NCBI GenBank assembly: GCA_004558185.1
Contig: SFDP01000038.1
Location: 1-23,861 of the forward strand
Reading direction: 5' to 3'
Source: Lachnospiraceae bacterium
GTDB lineage: Bacteria; Bacillota; Clostridia; Lachnospirales; Lachnospiraceae
Length of the DNA stretch: 23,861 bases
In this document: in pieces, positions 1 through 7,297 of the stretch
Layout of the letters: each line of letters begins with the position of its first letter
How positions within the stretch are numbered: the first letter of the stretch is position 1
Made by a program: the position numbers and the translations under genes
Notes under the pieces: model-generated
What the model was told of the DNA's origin: nothing
The model's database searches: none
The model's input: the letters and a program-made list of their open reading frames with translations, nothing else

Positions 1-169
1 ACTAGTACAGCGAAAATTAAGTTTTGGATAGTTTGACGCAGAATATTTTTCTGAGAGTGATGCTTCCCAAACGCAGGCGTAGCGGTGGCTACGTCGAGGT
101 TTGGGGAATAGTGCTATCAGGAAAATAGGCAAGTCAAACTGCCAATTACTTAATATTCGCTGTACTAGT
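1..169 (+). promoter_or_regulatory. structured RNA leader of serA (copy 1)
   Basis: The region folds on paper into one long nested structure. Outer arms 1-22 and 148-169 are complementary at 21 of 22 positions, and the stem continues with 30-37 against 133-140. An 11-bp helix pairs 44-54 with 117-127. A third helix pairs 64-72 with 99-107. The apical part holds AGGCGTAGCGG (75-85), then CTACG and GAGG. The same architecture and core recur at 8254-8421 before argH, with sequence changes that keep pairing. No run of U follows the structure and the serA start is 40 nt beyond it, so control of translation or RNA stability is more likely than simple termination. The left flank and the promoter lie outside the window. 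I do not recognise a named riboswitch class. That it is transcribed and regulatory is inference. Confidence 0.6.
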
Positions 170-209
170 ATAACGGTTTCTAAATCATTACACTGGAACG
201 GAGGAGTTT

Positions 210-1373
210 ATGTTTAAATATCATTGTCTGAATCCTATCGCAAAGGTAGGAACGAATCGTTTCGATGAAAAGTATACACAGACGGATAAGGCAGAAGAAG
301 CAGATGGAATTTTGGTACGCAGTGCATCCATGCATGACATGGAGCTTCCTGCCAGTCTTCTGGCAGTAGCCAGAGCCGGTGCAGGAGTGAATAATATCCC
401 CTTGGAGGAATGTGCGAAAAAGGGAATCGTGGTCTTTAATACTCCCGGTGCCAATGCCAATGGGGTTAAGGAGCTGGTAATTGCCGGAATGCTGCTGGCA
501 GCCCGTGATGTGGTAGGTGGTATCAACTGGGTACAGGCTAATCAGGGAGATCCGGATATTGCCAAGGCGGCAGAAAAAGAAAAGAAAAGCTTTGCAGGAA
601 CGGAGATAGAGGATAAGAAGCTGGGTATCATCGGCTTGGGTGCCATTGGTGTTAAGGTGGCCAATGTAGCAAAGCACATGGGAATGGAGGTCTATGGCTA
701 TGATCCCTATGTATCCGTAGATGCTGCATGGAATCTAAGCCGTGATGTGAAGCACGTACTGAACGTGGATGCCATTTACGAAAACTGTGACTATATTACG
801 ATTCATGTGCCGCTTTTGGATACTACTCGGAAAATGATTAATGAAGAAGCCATTTCCAAGATGAAAGAGGGAGTGGTGATTTTGAACTTTGCCCGGGATT
901 TGCTGGTAGATGAGGAGGCGATTCTTAAAGGAATTTCCGAAGGAAAGATTCGCAAATATGTCACTGATTTTCCCAATCCTACAACAGCAGGAAAGGAAGG
1001 CTGTATCGTTATCCCTCATCTGGGGGCATCCACTGAGGAATCGGAGGATAACTGTGCGGTTATGGCCGTAAAAGAACTGAAGAATTATCTGGAGAATGGC
1101 AATATTATTAACAGTGTAAACTATCCAAACTGTGATATGGGTGTCTGTACACAAGCCGGAAGAGTGGCGATTTTTCACAAGAATATTAAGAATATGATCG
1201 GTAAATTCTCTACTATTTTGGGTGATAACGAGATTAATATTACCGATATGATCAATAAATCCAGGGGAGAGGTTGCCTACTCCATGTTTGACGTAGAAGC
1301 TCCGCTGACGGAGGAAATTGTGAATTTGCTGAAAGCAATTGACGGCGTATTCAGAGTGAGAGTGGTAAAATAA
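210..1373 (+). CDS. serA: D-3-phosphoglycerate dehydrogenase with C-terminal ACT domain
   Basis: Catalyses NAD-dependent oxidation of 3-phosphoglycerate to 3-phosphohydroxypyruvate, the first step of serine synthesis, in the cytoplasm. The 387-residue protein has the substrate-domain motif RAGAGVNNI, a Rossmann motif GLGAIG at 142-147, the substrate-binding arginine at R229 (NFARDLLVDE), and the catalytic histidine at H270 (PHLGASTEES). The last 70 or so residues read as an ACT domain, usually the site of serine feedback. It is one of the short SerA forms without the extra intervening domain. The segment that in E. coli SerA carries the catalytic glutamate reads TDFPNP here, so that acid is not obvious. 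The start is fixed by GGAGG at 201-205. A structured leader lies just upstream and a terminator just downstream, so the gene appears to end its transcript. serC is often upstream in relatives but is not in the window. Confidence 0.95.
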   Translation: MFKYHCLNPIAKVGTNRFDEKYTQTDKAEEADGILVRSASMHDMELPASLLAVARAGAGVNNIPLEECAKKGIVVFNTPGANANGVKELVIAGMLLAARDVVGGINWVQANQGDPDIAKAAEKEKKSFAGTEIEDKKLGIIGLGAIGVKVANVAKHMGMEVYGYDPYVSVDAAWNLSRDVKHVLNVDAIYENCDYITIHVPLLDTTRKMINEEAISKMKEGVVILNFARDLLVDEEAILKGISEGKIRKYVTDFPNPTTAGKEGCIVIPHLGASTEESEDNCAVMAVKELKNYLENGNIINSVNYPNCDMGVCTQAGRVAIFHKNIKNMIGKFSTILGDNEINITDMINKSRGEVAYSMFDVEAPLTEEIVNLLKAIDGVFRVRVVK

Positions 1374-1398
1374 GGGCAAATTGCTGATGAGAAAAAAC

Positions 1399-1443
1399 AA
1401 AGCTGCTGCACATAGGGCAAAATCCATGGTGCAGCAGCTTTTT
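1399..1443. terminator. bidirectional terminator between serA and the small convergent gene
   Basis: A perfect 13-bp stem (1399-1411 with 1429-1441, 17-nt loop) is followed by TTTTT on the plus strand. On the minus strand the same stem is followed by TTTGTTTTTT. It lies 25 nt after the serA stop and about 50 nt beyond the stop of the minus-strand gene ending at 1495, so it suits both. Confidence 0.85.
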
Positions 1444-1446
1444 GTC

Positions 1447-1499
1447 ACTAAACTTCCATGCTTTTTCAGTACCGCAATGAAAAAGCATGGAAGTTTAGT
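1447..1499. repeat. 22-bp perfect inverted repeat overlapping the end of the small minus-strand gene
   Basis: Arms 1447-1468 and 1478-1499 are perfectly complementary, with a 9-nt loop. The right arm includes the stop codon of the minus-strand gene (1495-1497). There is no T-run directly after it on either strand; the real terminator is the neighbouring hairpin at 1399-1443. It could protect the 3' end of the minus-strand message, or be a short repeat insertion. I saw no second copy in the window. Confidence 0.8.
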
Positions 1500-1746
1500 C
1501 CAAAAGTTCTCGATAATCCTCCTTAAATTTGGCTTCCCGCAAAAGAGCGGCCTCCGTTGCCAGATCCATATATTTGATGAAGACCTCCTCTATGGGCATG
1601 GCATGAACCATGGCCAGCTTTTGTAAAACAGGGCGGAGCATATCCAACTGTTCAGAAATAGGAACCCTTTCCGGGTCTATATCAGCCATATTCTCTTCGA
1701 TGAAAGCGTTAATCTGATTTAAAAAGTCTCTGTCCTTATTTGTCAT
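1495..1746 (-). CDS. small acidic protein of unknown function (83 aa)
   Basis: An 83-residue reading frame with ATG start preceded by GGAGAG at the right distance, its own consensus-like promoter about 110 nt upstream (1858-1886), and a terminator downstream. These surroundings argue for a real gene. The protein is charged and predicted helical, rich in Glu, Asp, Leu and Met, with no signal peptide, membrane segment, cysteine cluster or motif I recognise. It is transcribed towards serA and away from the DUF1015 gene. No function is assigned. Confidence 0.7.
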   Translation of the reverse strand: MTNKDRDFLNQINAFIEENMADIDPERVPISEQLDMLRPVLQKLAMVHAMPIEEVFIKYMDLATEAALLREAKFKEDYRELLD

Positions 1747-1857
1747 TCTGTTCTCTCCATTGAAAAAATTTTGTAACTATTCAGTATTCTAAATATTACC
1801 AGCACAAATAATTCGTGGATTTTCTGAGGAAAATCACGGCTTATATGACTATATTCC

Positions 1858-1886
1858 AATATAGCACTTGCTTACCCTATTGTCAA
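1858..1886 (-). promoter_or_regulatory. sigma-A-like promoter for the 83-aa gene
   Basis: Reading the minus strand, a perfect -35 TTGACA (1886-1881) is followed by a 17-nt spacer and -10 TATATT (1863-1858). It is embedded in the region used by the opposite promoter (1868-1897). The -10 also lies in a short palindrome, CTATATT-CC-AATATAG. The predicted leader is about 105 nt and contains a second imperfect hairpin at about 1815-1838. Confidence 0.7.
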
Positions 1887-1897
1887 AATGGTATGAT
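1868..1897 (+). promoter_or_regulatory. promoter for the DUF1015 operon
   Basis: -35 TTGCTT (1868-1873), 18-nt spacer, -10 TATGAT (1892-1897), giving a leader of about 80 nt to the start at 1983. It overlaps the divergent minus-strand promoter completely, so RNA polymerase can probably occupy only one at a time. A TTGACA at 1926-1931 was also seen but has no good -10. Confidence 0.55.
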
Positions 1898-1982
1898 AAG
1901 AAAAATAATGCTGTATTAAGCTATCTTGACATTAGTATGAAAAAATTACGAATCCATCAAAACAGAAGGAGAGTTAAAAGCT

Positions 1983-3218
1983 ATGGCAATTATTCGCCCT
2001 TTCAGGGGAATTCGCCCACAAATTGAATATGCTCAGCAGATTGCGGCCCTTCCCTACGATGTGTACAGCAGTGAGGAGGCCAGGGAGATGGTAAGTAAGG
2101 AGCCGCTGTCCTTTTTAAAGGTAGATCGTGCGGAAACCAATTTTCCTCCGGGGCAGGATATCTATGCTCCCTGCGTATATGAAAAAGCAGGAAGTATTTT
2201 GCAGGACTGGATGAAGGAAGGCTACCTGCTGCAGGAAGAAAAAAAGATTTATTATCTCTATGAGTTAACCATGAAGAACCGAGTACAGACGGGAATAGTC
2301 GCCGTTGCTTCAGTGGATGACTATAACAATCAGATCATCAAAAAGCATGAGAATACCAGAAGTGATAAGGAGCTGGACCGCATCCGTCATATTGATGGCT
2401 GCGGGATGCAGACCGGGCCGATTTTTCTCGCCTATCGGGATAATCAGTTATTGAATTCTCTGGTGGAAAAAGCTAAGCAGAGAGAAGCCCTCTATGATTT
2501 TACGAAAGAGGATGGAGTTCGTCACCGTGTTTTTGTGATGGACAGTGAGGAGGAGATAAAAAGCATAGGAGATGCCTTTCAATCCATTGATCAGATCTAC
2601 ATTGCAGACGGGCATCACCGATGTGCTTCAGCAGTAAAGGTATGTATGGATAGGAGGGCAGCAAATCCGGCCTATACAGGAGAGGAGGAGTATAATTACT
2701 TCCTGTCCGTGTTATTTCCCCAAAGCCAGTTGGAAATTCTGGATTACAATCGGGTAGTGAAGGATTTAAACGGATTGACCGAGGAACAATTTCTGGATAA
2801 GCTCTCCCAAAGCTTTCAGATCGAAAAACAGGAAGACAGGATAAGTCCCGGCAAAAAGGGGCAATGGGGAATGTACCTGGGGGAAAGCTGGTATCTGCTT
2901 ACCCTAAAGGAAGAGACAGCCGTTTTACAGGATGCGGTGCACACCCTTGACGTGTCTATTCTACAGGACTACTGTCTGGCTCCCATCCTGGGGATTGAGA
3001 ATCCCAAAACGGATAAACGAATAGATTTTATCGGGGGAATCCGGGGAATTGAGGAGCTGGAAAGAAGAGTACATAAGGACTGTAAGGTAGCCTTTTCCTT
3101 AAAGGCAACCTCTATGGAGGAGCTGTTTGCAGTAGCCGATCAGGGCCTTCTGATGCCGCCTAAATCCACCTGGTTTGAGCCTAAGTTAAGAAGCGGTCTG
3201 TTCCTGCATAAAATATAG
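1983..3218 (+). CDS. DUF1015 family protein
   Basis: A 411-residue soluble protein recognised as DUF1015 by its N-terminal RPFRGIRP and PYDVYSSEEAREM, by the middle section KKHENTR and RHIDGCGMQTGPIF, and by the family hallmark IADGHHRCASA with D209-G210-H211-H212-R213. The start is set by AAGGAGAG at 1965-1972. No biochemical function is established to my knowledge. In many Clostridia this gene sits beside serA, which suggests a link to serine or phosphoserine metabolism. The DGHHR motif resembles the D-G-x-x-R motif of the ParB/sulfiredoxin superfamily, which includes the archaeal free-serine kinase SerK; that link is inference from a short motif. The stop codon runs into the ribosome-binding site of the next gene, so the two are co-transcribed and probably translationally coupled. 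Confidence 0.88.
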   Translation: MAIIRPFRGIRPQIEYAQQIAALPYDVYSSEEAREMVSKEPLSFLKVDRAETNFPPGQDIYAPCVYEKAGSILQDWMKEGYLLQEEKKIYYLYELTMKNRVQTGIVAVASVDDYNNQIIKKHENTRSDKELDRIRHIDGCGMQTGPIFLAYRDNQLLNSLVEKAKQREALYDFTKEDGVRHRVFVMDSEEEIKSIGDAFQSIDQIYIADGHHRCASAVKVCMDRRAANPAYTGEEEYNYFLSVLFPQSQLEILDYNRVVKDLNGLTEEQFLDKLSQSFQIEKQEDRISPGKKGQWGMYLGESWYLLTLKEETAVLQDAVHTLDVSILQDYCLAPILGIENPKTDKRIDFIGGIRGIEELERRVHKDCKVAFSLKATSMEELFAVADQGLLMPPKSTWFEPKLRSGLFLHKI

Positions 3219-3229
3219 GAGGTTGTGGG

Positions 3230-5407
3230 ATGAAAGAAAAGCTGTATCAGCTAATGAACTGGCCCAAAATAGAGGGCATCATTTATTCGGAGGAAAATCA
3301 TCCTGAAGAGATTTTAGGACCCCATGTGGTAGGAAACAGTATTCTCTACCAGGTGTTTTTTCCCTTTGCCCAAAAGGTAACTCTGGTTTTAGAAGAAAAA
3401 AGGCGCAGAATAGCCATGGAGGAGGCAGATGAAGCAGGCTTCTTTGCCGCATCGGCTGCCGGAAAAACGATCACTCCTTATCACTATGAAATTGTGGATA
3501 AGGATGGCAATATAAAGGAGCTTAAGGATCCCTATGCATTTCCGGTAGAAATTAAGGAGGAGGCTCTGAAGAAGTTTCAATGCGGAATCCACTATGAGCT
3601 GCAGGAGCTGTTGGGCAGCTACATAACCACCATCAATGGGGTATCAGGCCTTCGCCTGGTGGTTTGGGTACCACAGGCAGTAAGGGTAAGCGTTGTAGGT
3701 GAATTTAACCATTGGGACGGAAGGGTATACCCCATGAGCCGAATGGGGAATTCAGATATTTTTACTCTGTTTATCCCAGGACTTACCGGGATGACTCCAT
3801 ATCAATATGAGGTGAAATTTCCGGGGGACAGAATCCTTTTACAGGAGGATTACTTTGCGGCTCCGGTTCAGGTGGGGGAAAAAGCCTGTTCCTATTGCTA
3901 TCAGGAGGGTGACTTTTCCTGGCAGGACAGTGCATTCATGGCAGAAAGAGAAAAGAAGATGGATAGCCTCTTTTTCTATGAAGCCGGGGAGGAGGAACTG
4001 CTGGAGCCTGAGAAGCTGGCAGATAAGCTGGTTAATGAAGGCTATACCCATCTGGTTCTGCCCGAAACTGCGGGCGGAAAGCATTTTTATGAATTTTCCC
4101 TGGGCTTTGGCAGGAAATATCAGCTCAGGGAGCTGGTCAACCGGCTTCATCGATGTGAGATAAGGGTTTTACTGCAATGGAATATCAGTGGAATCCATGA
4201 TACGGCACAGAAGGAATACAGTAATTTTTATCTGGCCAATGTTCTGTATATCGTTAATCAATATCATCTTGACGGAGTGGTATTTTCCCAGATGGCCTCT
4301 CTGTTATACCTGGATTATGGAAAAACAGCGGGGCAGTGGAGGCCGAATATCTACGGAGGAAATGAGAATCTTGACGCAGTAGAATGGATGAAGCACATGG
4401 TCAGTATTTTACGAAAGAAATGTGCCGGAATTCTGATCATAGCCAATTTGGATGCCATTTGGCCTGATGTGACAGAAGCATTGGAACAGGGAGGCTTGGG
4501 CTTCGATTACCGCTATGATACGGATTTTACCAGGGATTATCTTTCCTATTTGGAAAGTGACCCATATTTTCGCTCCGGGATTCATGAGCGGATTACCGGC
4601 CGTATGCTTTATGCCTACAGAGAGCGCTTTGTTATGTCCTTTGATCAGACTTCCTGCAGTAATTTATGGGAGAGGATTCCGGGAGAGGATGAAGCCAGAT
4701 TTAAAACCATGAAGCTGGCACTGGCCTATCCGGTATTTTTACCGGGAAAAGTCCTTTCTTCTTTTACGGTTCCTACTGCTTACCGGAAAGCCTTTACCCA
4801 GATGGTCAAGGAAAGCCGGACCTGGAATCATACTCTGACACCGTTGGAGCAGGAAGATTTACGACAGGAAAATTTCCACTGGATAAACTGCTTCCAGCAT
4901 AACGATTGTACCATCAGCTTCTTCCGGCAGACTCAGGATGGCAATGGTATCGTTCTGGTGGCAGCCAATTTTGCCAATGCACCTAAGGAAAATTTTACGG
5001 TTGGGGTTCCCTACGAGGGTAAATATAAGCTGTTCTTCCATACGGAGAGCAGAGCCTACGGCGGGGAAGCAGAGCTTGAGCAGACACCCATATACAGTGA
5101 AGAACAGGAATGGGACGGCTGGAACCAGTCCATCACCCTGGATTTGGAGCCACTTTCTCTAAGAGCCTATGTCCTGGTGCCATATACTGAGGAAGAAATT
5201 TATGAAATTGCCAGAAAAAAAGCTGAGGCTATTCGCTTTAAGCTGGAGCAGGAGGCCAGAGATAAGGCCAGTCAACTGAAAGAAAGCAGTCTGAAGGATA
5301 CCCTTGCCCTTCAGGTGGAAAAATGTCAGGAAGCCATATCACAGGGCAGTGAAGGCAAGCGCAGACTGGAGTCAAAGCAAAGGAAAAGAAAAGCAGGTAA
5401 GCAGTAA
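3230..5407 (+). CDS. branching-enzyme-like protein with lost catalytic residues
   Basis: The 725-residue protein has the layout of a GlgB-type 1,4-alpha-glucan branching enzyme: two N-terminal beta-sandwich (CBM48-like) domains, the second with VVGEFNHWDG at about 160-175, then a GH13-like barrel and a C-terminal beta domain. The barrel is degenerate. In the segment aligned to DxFRVDAVASMLYLD it reads DGVVFSQMASLLYLDY, so the nucleophile Asp becomes S353 and the preceding Arg is gone. The general acid Glu (IAEEST..WP in active enzymes) becomes N406 in IANLDAIWP. In the usual LSHDEV segment it reads MSFDQT, keeping D472 but losing His. It is therefore probably not an active GH13 enzyme; carbohydrate binding or scaffolding is a guess. 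The last 70 residues are a Lys/Glu-rich, helix-forming tail ending in a basic cluster. It follows the DUF1015 gene by 11 nt with GGAGG overlapping that gene's stop. Confidence 0.8.
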   Translation: MKEKLYQLMNWPKIEGIIYSEENHPEEILGPHVVGNSILYQVFFPFAQKVTLVLEEKRRRIAMEEADEAGFFAASAAGKTITPYHYEIVDKDGNIKELKDPYAFPVEIKEEALKKFQCGIHYELQELLGSYITTINGVSGLRLVVWVPQAVRVSVVGEFNHWDGRVYPMSRMGNSDIFTLFIPGLTGMTPYQYEVKFPGDRILLQEDYFAAPVQVGEKACSYCYQEGDFSWQDSAFMAEREKKMDSLFFYEAGEEELLEPEKLADKLVNEGYTHLVLPETAGGKHFYEFSLGFGRKYQLRELVNRLHRCEIRVLLQWNISGIHDTAQKEYSNFYLANVLYIVNQYHLDGVVFSQMASLLYLDYGKTAGQWRPNIYGGNENLDAVEWMKHMVSILRKKCAGILIIANLDAIWPDVTEALEQGGLGFDYRYDTDFTRDYLSYLESDPYFRSGIHERITGRMLYAYRERFVMSFDQTSCSNLWERIPGEDEARFKTMKLALAYPVFLPGKVLSSFTVPTAYRKAFTQMVKESRTWNHTLTPLEQEDLRQENFHWINCFQHNDCTISFFRQTQDGNGIVLVAANFANAPKENFTVGVPYEGKYKLFFHTESRAYGGEAELEQTPIYSEEQEWDGWNQSITLDLEPLSLRAYVLVPYTEEEIYEIARKKAEAIRFKLEQEARDKASQLKESSLKDTLALQVEKCQEAISQGSEGKRRLESKQRKRKAGKQ

Positions 5408-5480
5408 TTTACTCAGGATAAATATTCGAAGTCGGACTAAATCATAACAAAAGCTGTCCAATCAGCAGAATGGAGTAGAA

Positions 5481-6314
5481 ATGGAAGAGATCGATATTGG
5501 AATTATTGAACGTTTTTTCCAACAGTTGCCTGAGAAAACCTTTCATCTGGCTCTTCGTGTAATACTGGCCCTTGTGGTTTTCTTTATTGGTGTACAAGTG
5601 ATAAAATTTGTCCGTAAAGTGGTGAAAAAATCCCTGGACAGAGCACACGCAGATGTAGGGGTGATCCAGTTTCTGGATTCTTTTATTAAAATTGGATTGT
5701 ATGTGGTTCTGATTATGTTCATTCTTACCGGCTTCGGCGTTGATACAGCAAGTATTATCGCTGTTCTTGGCTCGGCCGGAGTTGCCATTGGCCTGGCGGT
5801 ACAGGGAAGCCTGTCTAACCTGGCGGGAGGCGTATTGATCTTGCTGCTAAAGCCCTTTCGGGTAGGAGATTATATCATTGAGGACAGTAATAAGAATGAA
5901 GGAACAGTTACAGAAATCCAGATTTTTTATACTAAGCTGGCCACCCCGGATAATCGTATCATCGTACTTCCCAATGGGGCACTGGCTAATTCCAGTCTGA
6001 CCAATGTTACAGATACTCCAAACCGAAGGGCCGAGATCAAGGTAGGGATTTCCTATGACAGCGATATTCGAAAGGCTAAGGAGGCGCTTTTGGCTCTTCT
6101 GGAAAAAGATGATAAAGTCTTACAGGACAAGGAGAAACAGGTGTTTGTGGATACGCTTTCTGACAGTGCGGTAATCCTGGGCATTCGCTGCTGGTTTTTG
6201 AACGGGGATTTCTGGGAGGGTAAATGGCGTCTTACGGAAAATATCAAGTATACTCTGGATGAGAATGGGATTCAGATACCGTTTCCGCAGTTGGATGTAC
6301 ATTTGCAAAAATAG
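5481..6314 (+). CDS. small-conductance mechanosensitive channel, MscS family
   Basis: A 277-residue protein of the minimal MscS type. Membrane segments lie at about 22-41, 68-84 and 88-120. The third, pore-lining helix has the alternating Gly/Ala pattern AVLGSAGVAIGLAVQGSLSN, followed by LAGGVLILLLKPFRVGDYI, the MscS signature. The beta domain (NEGTVTEI, IIVLPNGALANSSLTN) and the C-terminal alpha/beta domain follow. It would form a heptamer in the cytoplasmic membrane and release solutes on osmotic downshock. The start is preceded by GGAGTA about 6 nt upstream. The 73-nt gap from the preceding gene has no clear terminator, so read-through from the DUF1015 operon is likely. Confidence 0.93.
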   Translation: MEEIDIGIIERFFQQLPEKTFHLALRVILALVVFFIGVQVIKFVRKVVKKSLDRAHADVGVIQFLDSFIKIGLYVVLIMFILTGFGVDTASIIAVLGSAGVAIGLAVQGSLSNLAGGVLILLLKPFRVGDYIIEDSNKNEGTVTEIQIFYTKLATPDNRIIVLPNGALANSSLTNVTDTPNRRAEIKVGISYDSDIRKAKEALLALLEKDDKVLQDKEKQVFVDTLSDSAVILGIRCWFLNGDFWEGKWRLTENIKYTLDENGIQIPFPQLDVHLQK

Positions 6315-6316
6315 AC

Positions 6317-6345
6317 TTGCCAAAATCATATTTTCCTTATATAAT
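6317..6345 (+). promoter_or_regulatory. promoter of the tRNA-Thr gene
   Basis: -35 TTGCCA (6317-6322), exactly 17 nt, then a perfect -10 TATAAT (6340-6345). The predicted start near 6352 gives a short 5' extension before the tRNA at 6382. The -35 begins 3 nt after the mscS stop codon. Confidence 0.8.
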
Positions 6346-6352
6346 GTAATCC

Positions 6353-6374
6353 GTGGGTGTCAGAGGACACCCAC
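6353..6374 (+). other. hairpin at the 5' end of the tRNA precursor
   Basis: A perfect 9-bp stem GTGGGTGTC / GACACCCAC with an AGAG tetraloop, starting at or 1 nt after the predicted transcription start and 7 nt before the tRNA. There is no T-run after it, so it does not look like a terminator for mscS. It may protect the precursor's 5' end or guide 5' processing; that is inference. Confidence 0.6.
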
Positions 6375-6381
6375 TCAAGAT

Positions 6382-6454
<73 letters not shown>

Positions 6455-6490
6455 GTCAGTATCTATACATCTTAGAAGGATTAGATACCC

Positions 6491-7297
6491 TCAATTCTTT
6501 TCCAGCAGATGAATCAATTGATAGAGTGCAATAGCGATTATACAGAGTATAATAATGGAAAGAATAAGCAAATCCAACTGAAACACCTGACTTCCATAGA
6601 TAATCAGGTAGCCCAGCCCTTCTTTGGCGGCAAGAAATTCTCCAATGATTACCCCAACCAGACAAAGTCCGATATTTACCTTCATATTACTGATAATGAC
6701 AGGAACAGAGTAGGGAAGGATTACTTTAGTCAGGGTGTCTTTTTTTGTTCCCCCGAGAGTATAGATCAGCTTGATTTTTTCCTCCTCCACTTGTGAAAAT
6801 CCGGTATACATATTGATGATAGAGCCAAACAGTGCAACCGACATCCCTGCAATAATTATGGTCTTCATCCCTGTGCCCAGCCATACAATGATTAAGGGAG
6901 CAAGGGCTGATTTAGGAAGAGCATTCAGCACCACAAGAACGGGCTCCAGAACCTCTGCAGCCTTGGGAAAGAGGATCAAGCCAATGGCCAGAAAAATGGA
7001 TACAAATATTACAAGAAGAAAACTGAGCATAGTTTCCCATAGAGTAATTCCAATATGCTTCCAGATAACGAAGTCCTCAGTCATGTTCAAAAAAAGAGAC
7101 AGGATACGACTGGGACTGCTGAAAAAGAAGCTGTCTATCCAGCCCATAGCTACACTTCCTTCCCATAAAGCCAGAAAGGCGACCAAAATAACGAGCCTGC
7201 TGAGCATCACCATCAGTCTGTGAATCTTATAGGTTTTGAGATAGTTTTTCTGCCCTAAAGAAAGAGGGAATTCCTGATTAACCAATTCCTTTTTCAT
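6491..7297 (-). CDS. ABC transporter permease (nitrate/taurine/thiamine-precursor type)
   Basis: An inner-membrane permease of the SsuC/TauC/ThiX-like family, about six hydrophobic segments, 268 residues from the chosen start. The cytoplasmic coupling loop is seen as EEEKIKLIYTLGGTKKDTLTKVILPYSVP, with the conserved glycine and LP. I chose the ATG at 7297 (protein begins MKKELVNQ) because GGGAGG lies 9 nt upstream. An in-frame ATG at 7333 would add 12 residues without a better site. The start overlaps the end of the ATPase gene by 20 nt, indicating translational coupling. No substrate-binding protein gene is adjacent, so the substrate cannot be named from context. The gene ends facing the tRNA with only a weak 7-bp hairpin after it. 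Confidence 0.9.
   Translation of the reverse strand: MKKELVNQEFPLSLGQKNYLKTYKIHRLMVMLSRLVILVAFLALWEGSVAMGWIDSFFFSSPSRILSLFLNMTEDFVIWKHIGITLWETMLSFLLVIFVSIFLAIGLILFPKAAEVLEPVLVVLNALPKSALAPLIIVWLGTGMKTIIIAGMSVALFGSIINMYTGFSQVEEEKIKLIYTLGGTKKDTLTKVILPYSVPVIISNMKVNIGLCLVGVIIGEFLAAKEGLGYLIIYGSQVFQLDLLILSIIILCIIAIALYQLIHLLEKN

Noticed and set aside
51..57. CTGAGAG in both leaders, as in TPP riboswitches
   Set aside because: The other required TPP elements are missing and the surrounding helices do not fit.
78..99. CGTAGCGGTGGCTACG then GAGG, similar to the distal part of c-di-GMP-I riboswitches
   Set aside because: The conserved upstream half of that riboswitch is absent; only a short hairpin is similar.
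1381..1626. 81-codon plus-strand frame after serA
   Set aside because: It runs through the terminator and the second hairpin and overlaps the better-supported minus-strand gene.
1926..1954. TTGACA at 1926-1931 as the -35 of the DUF1015 gene
   Set aside because: The sequence 17 nt downstream is a poor -10; the pair at 1868-1897 is better.
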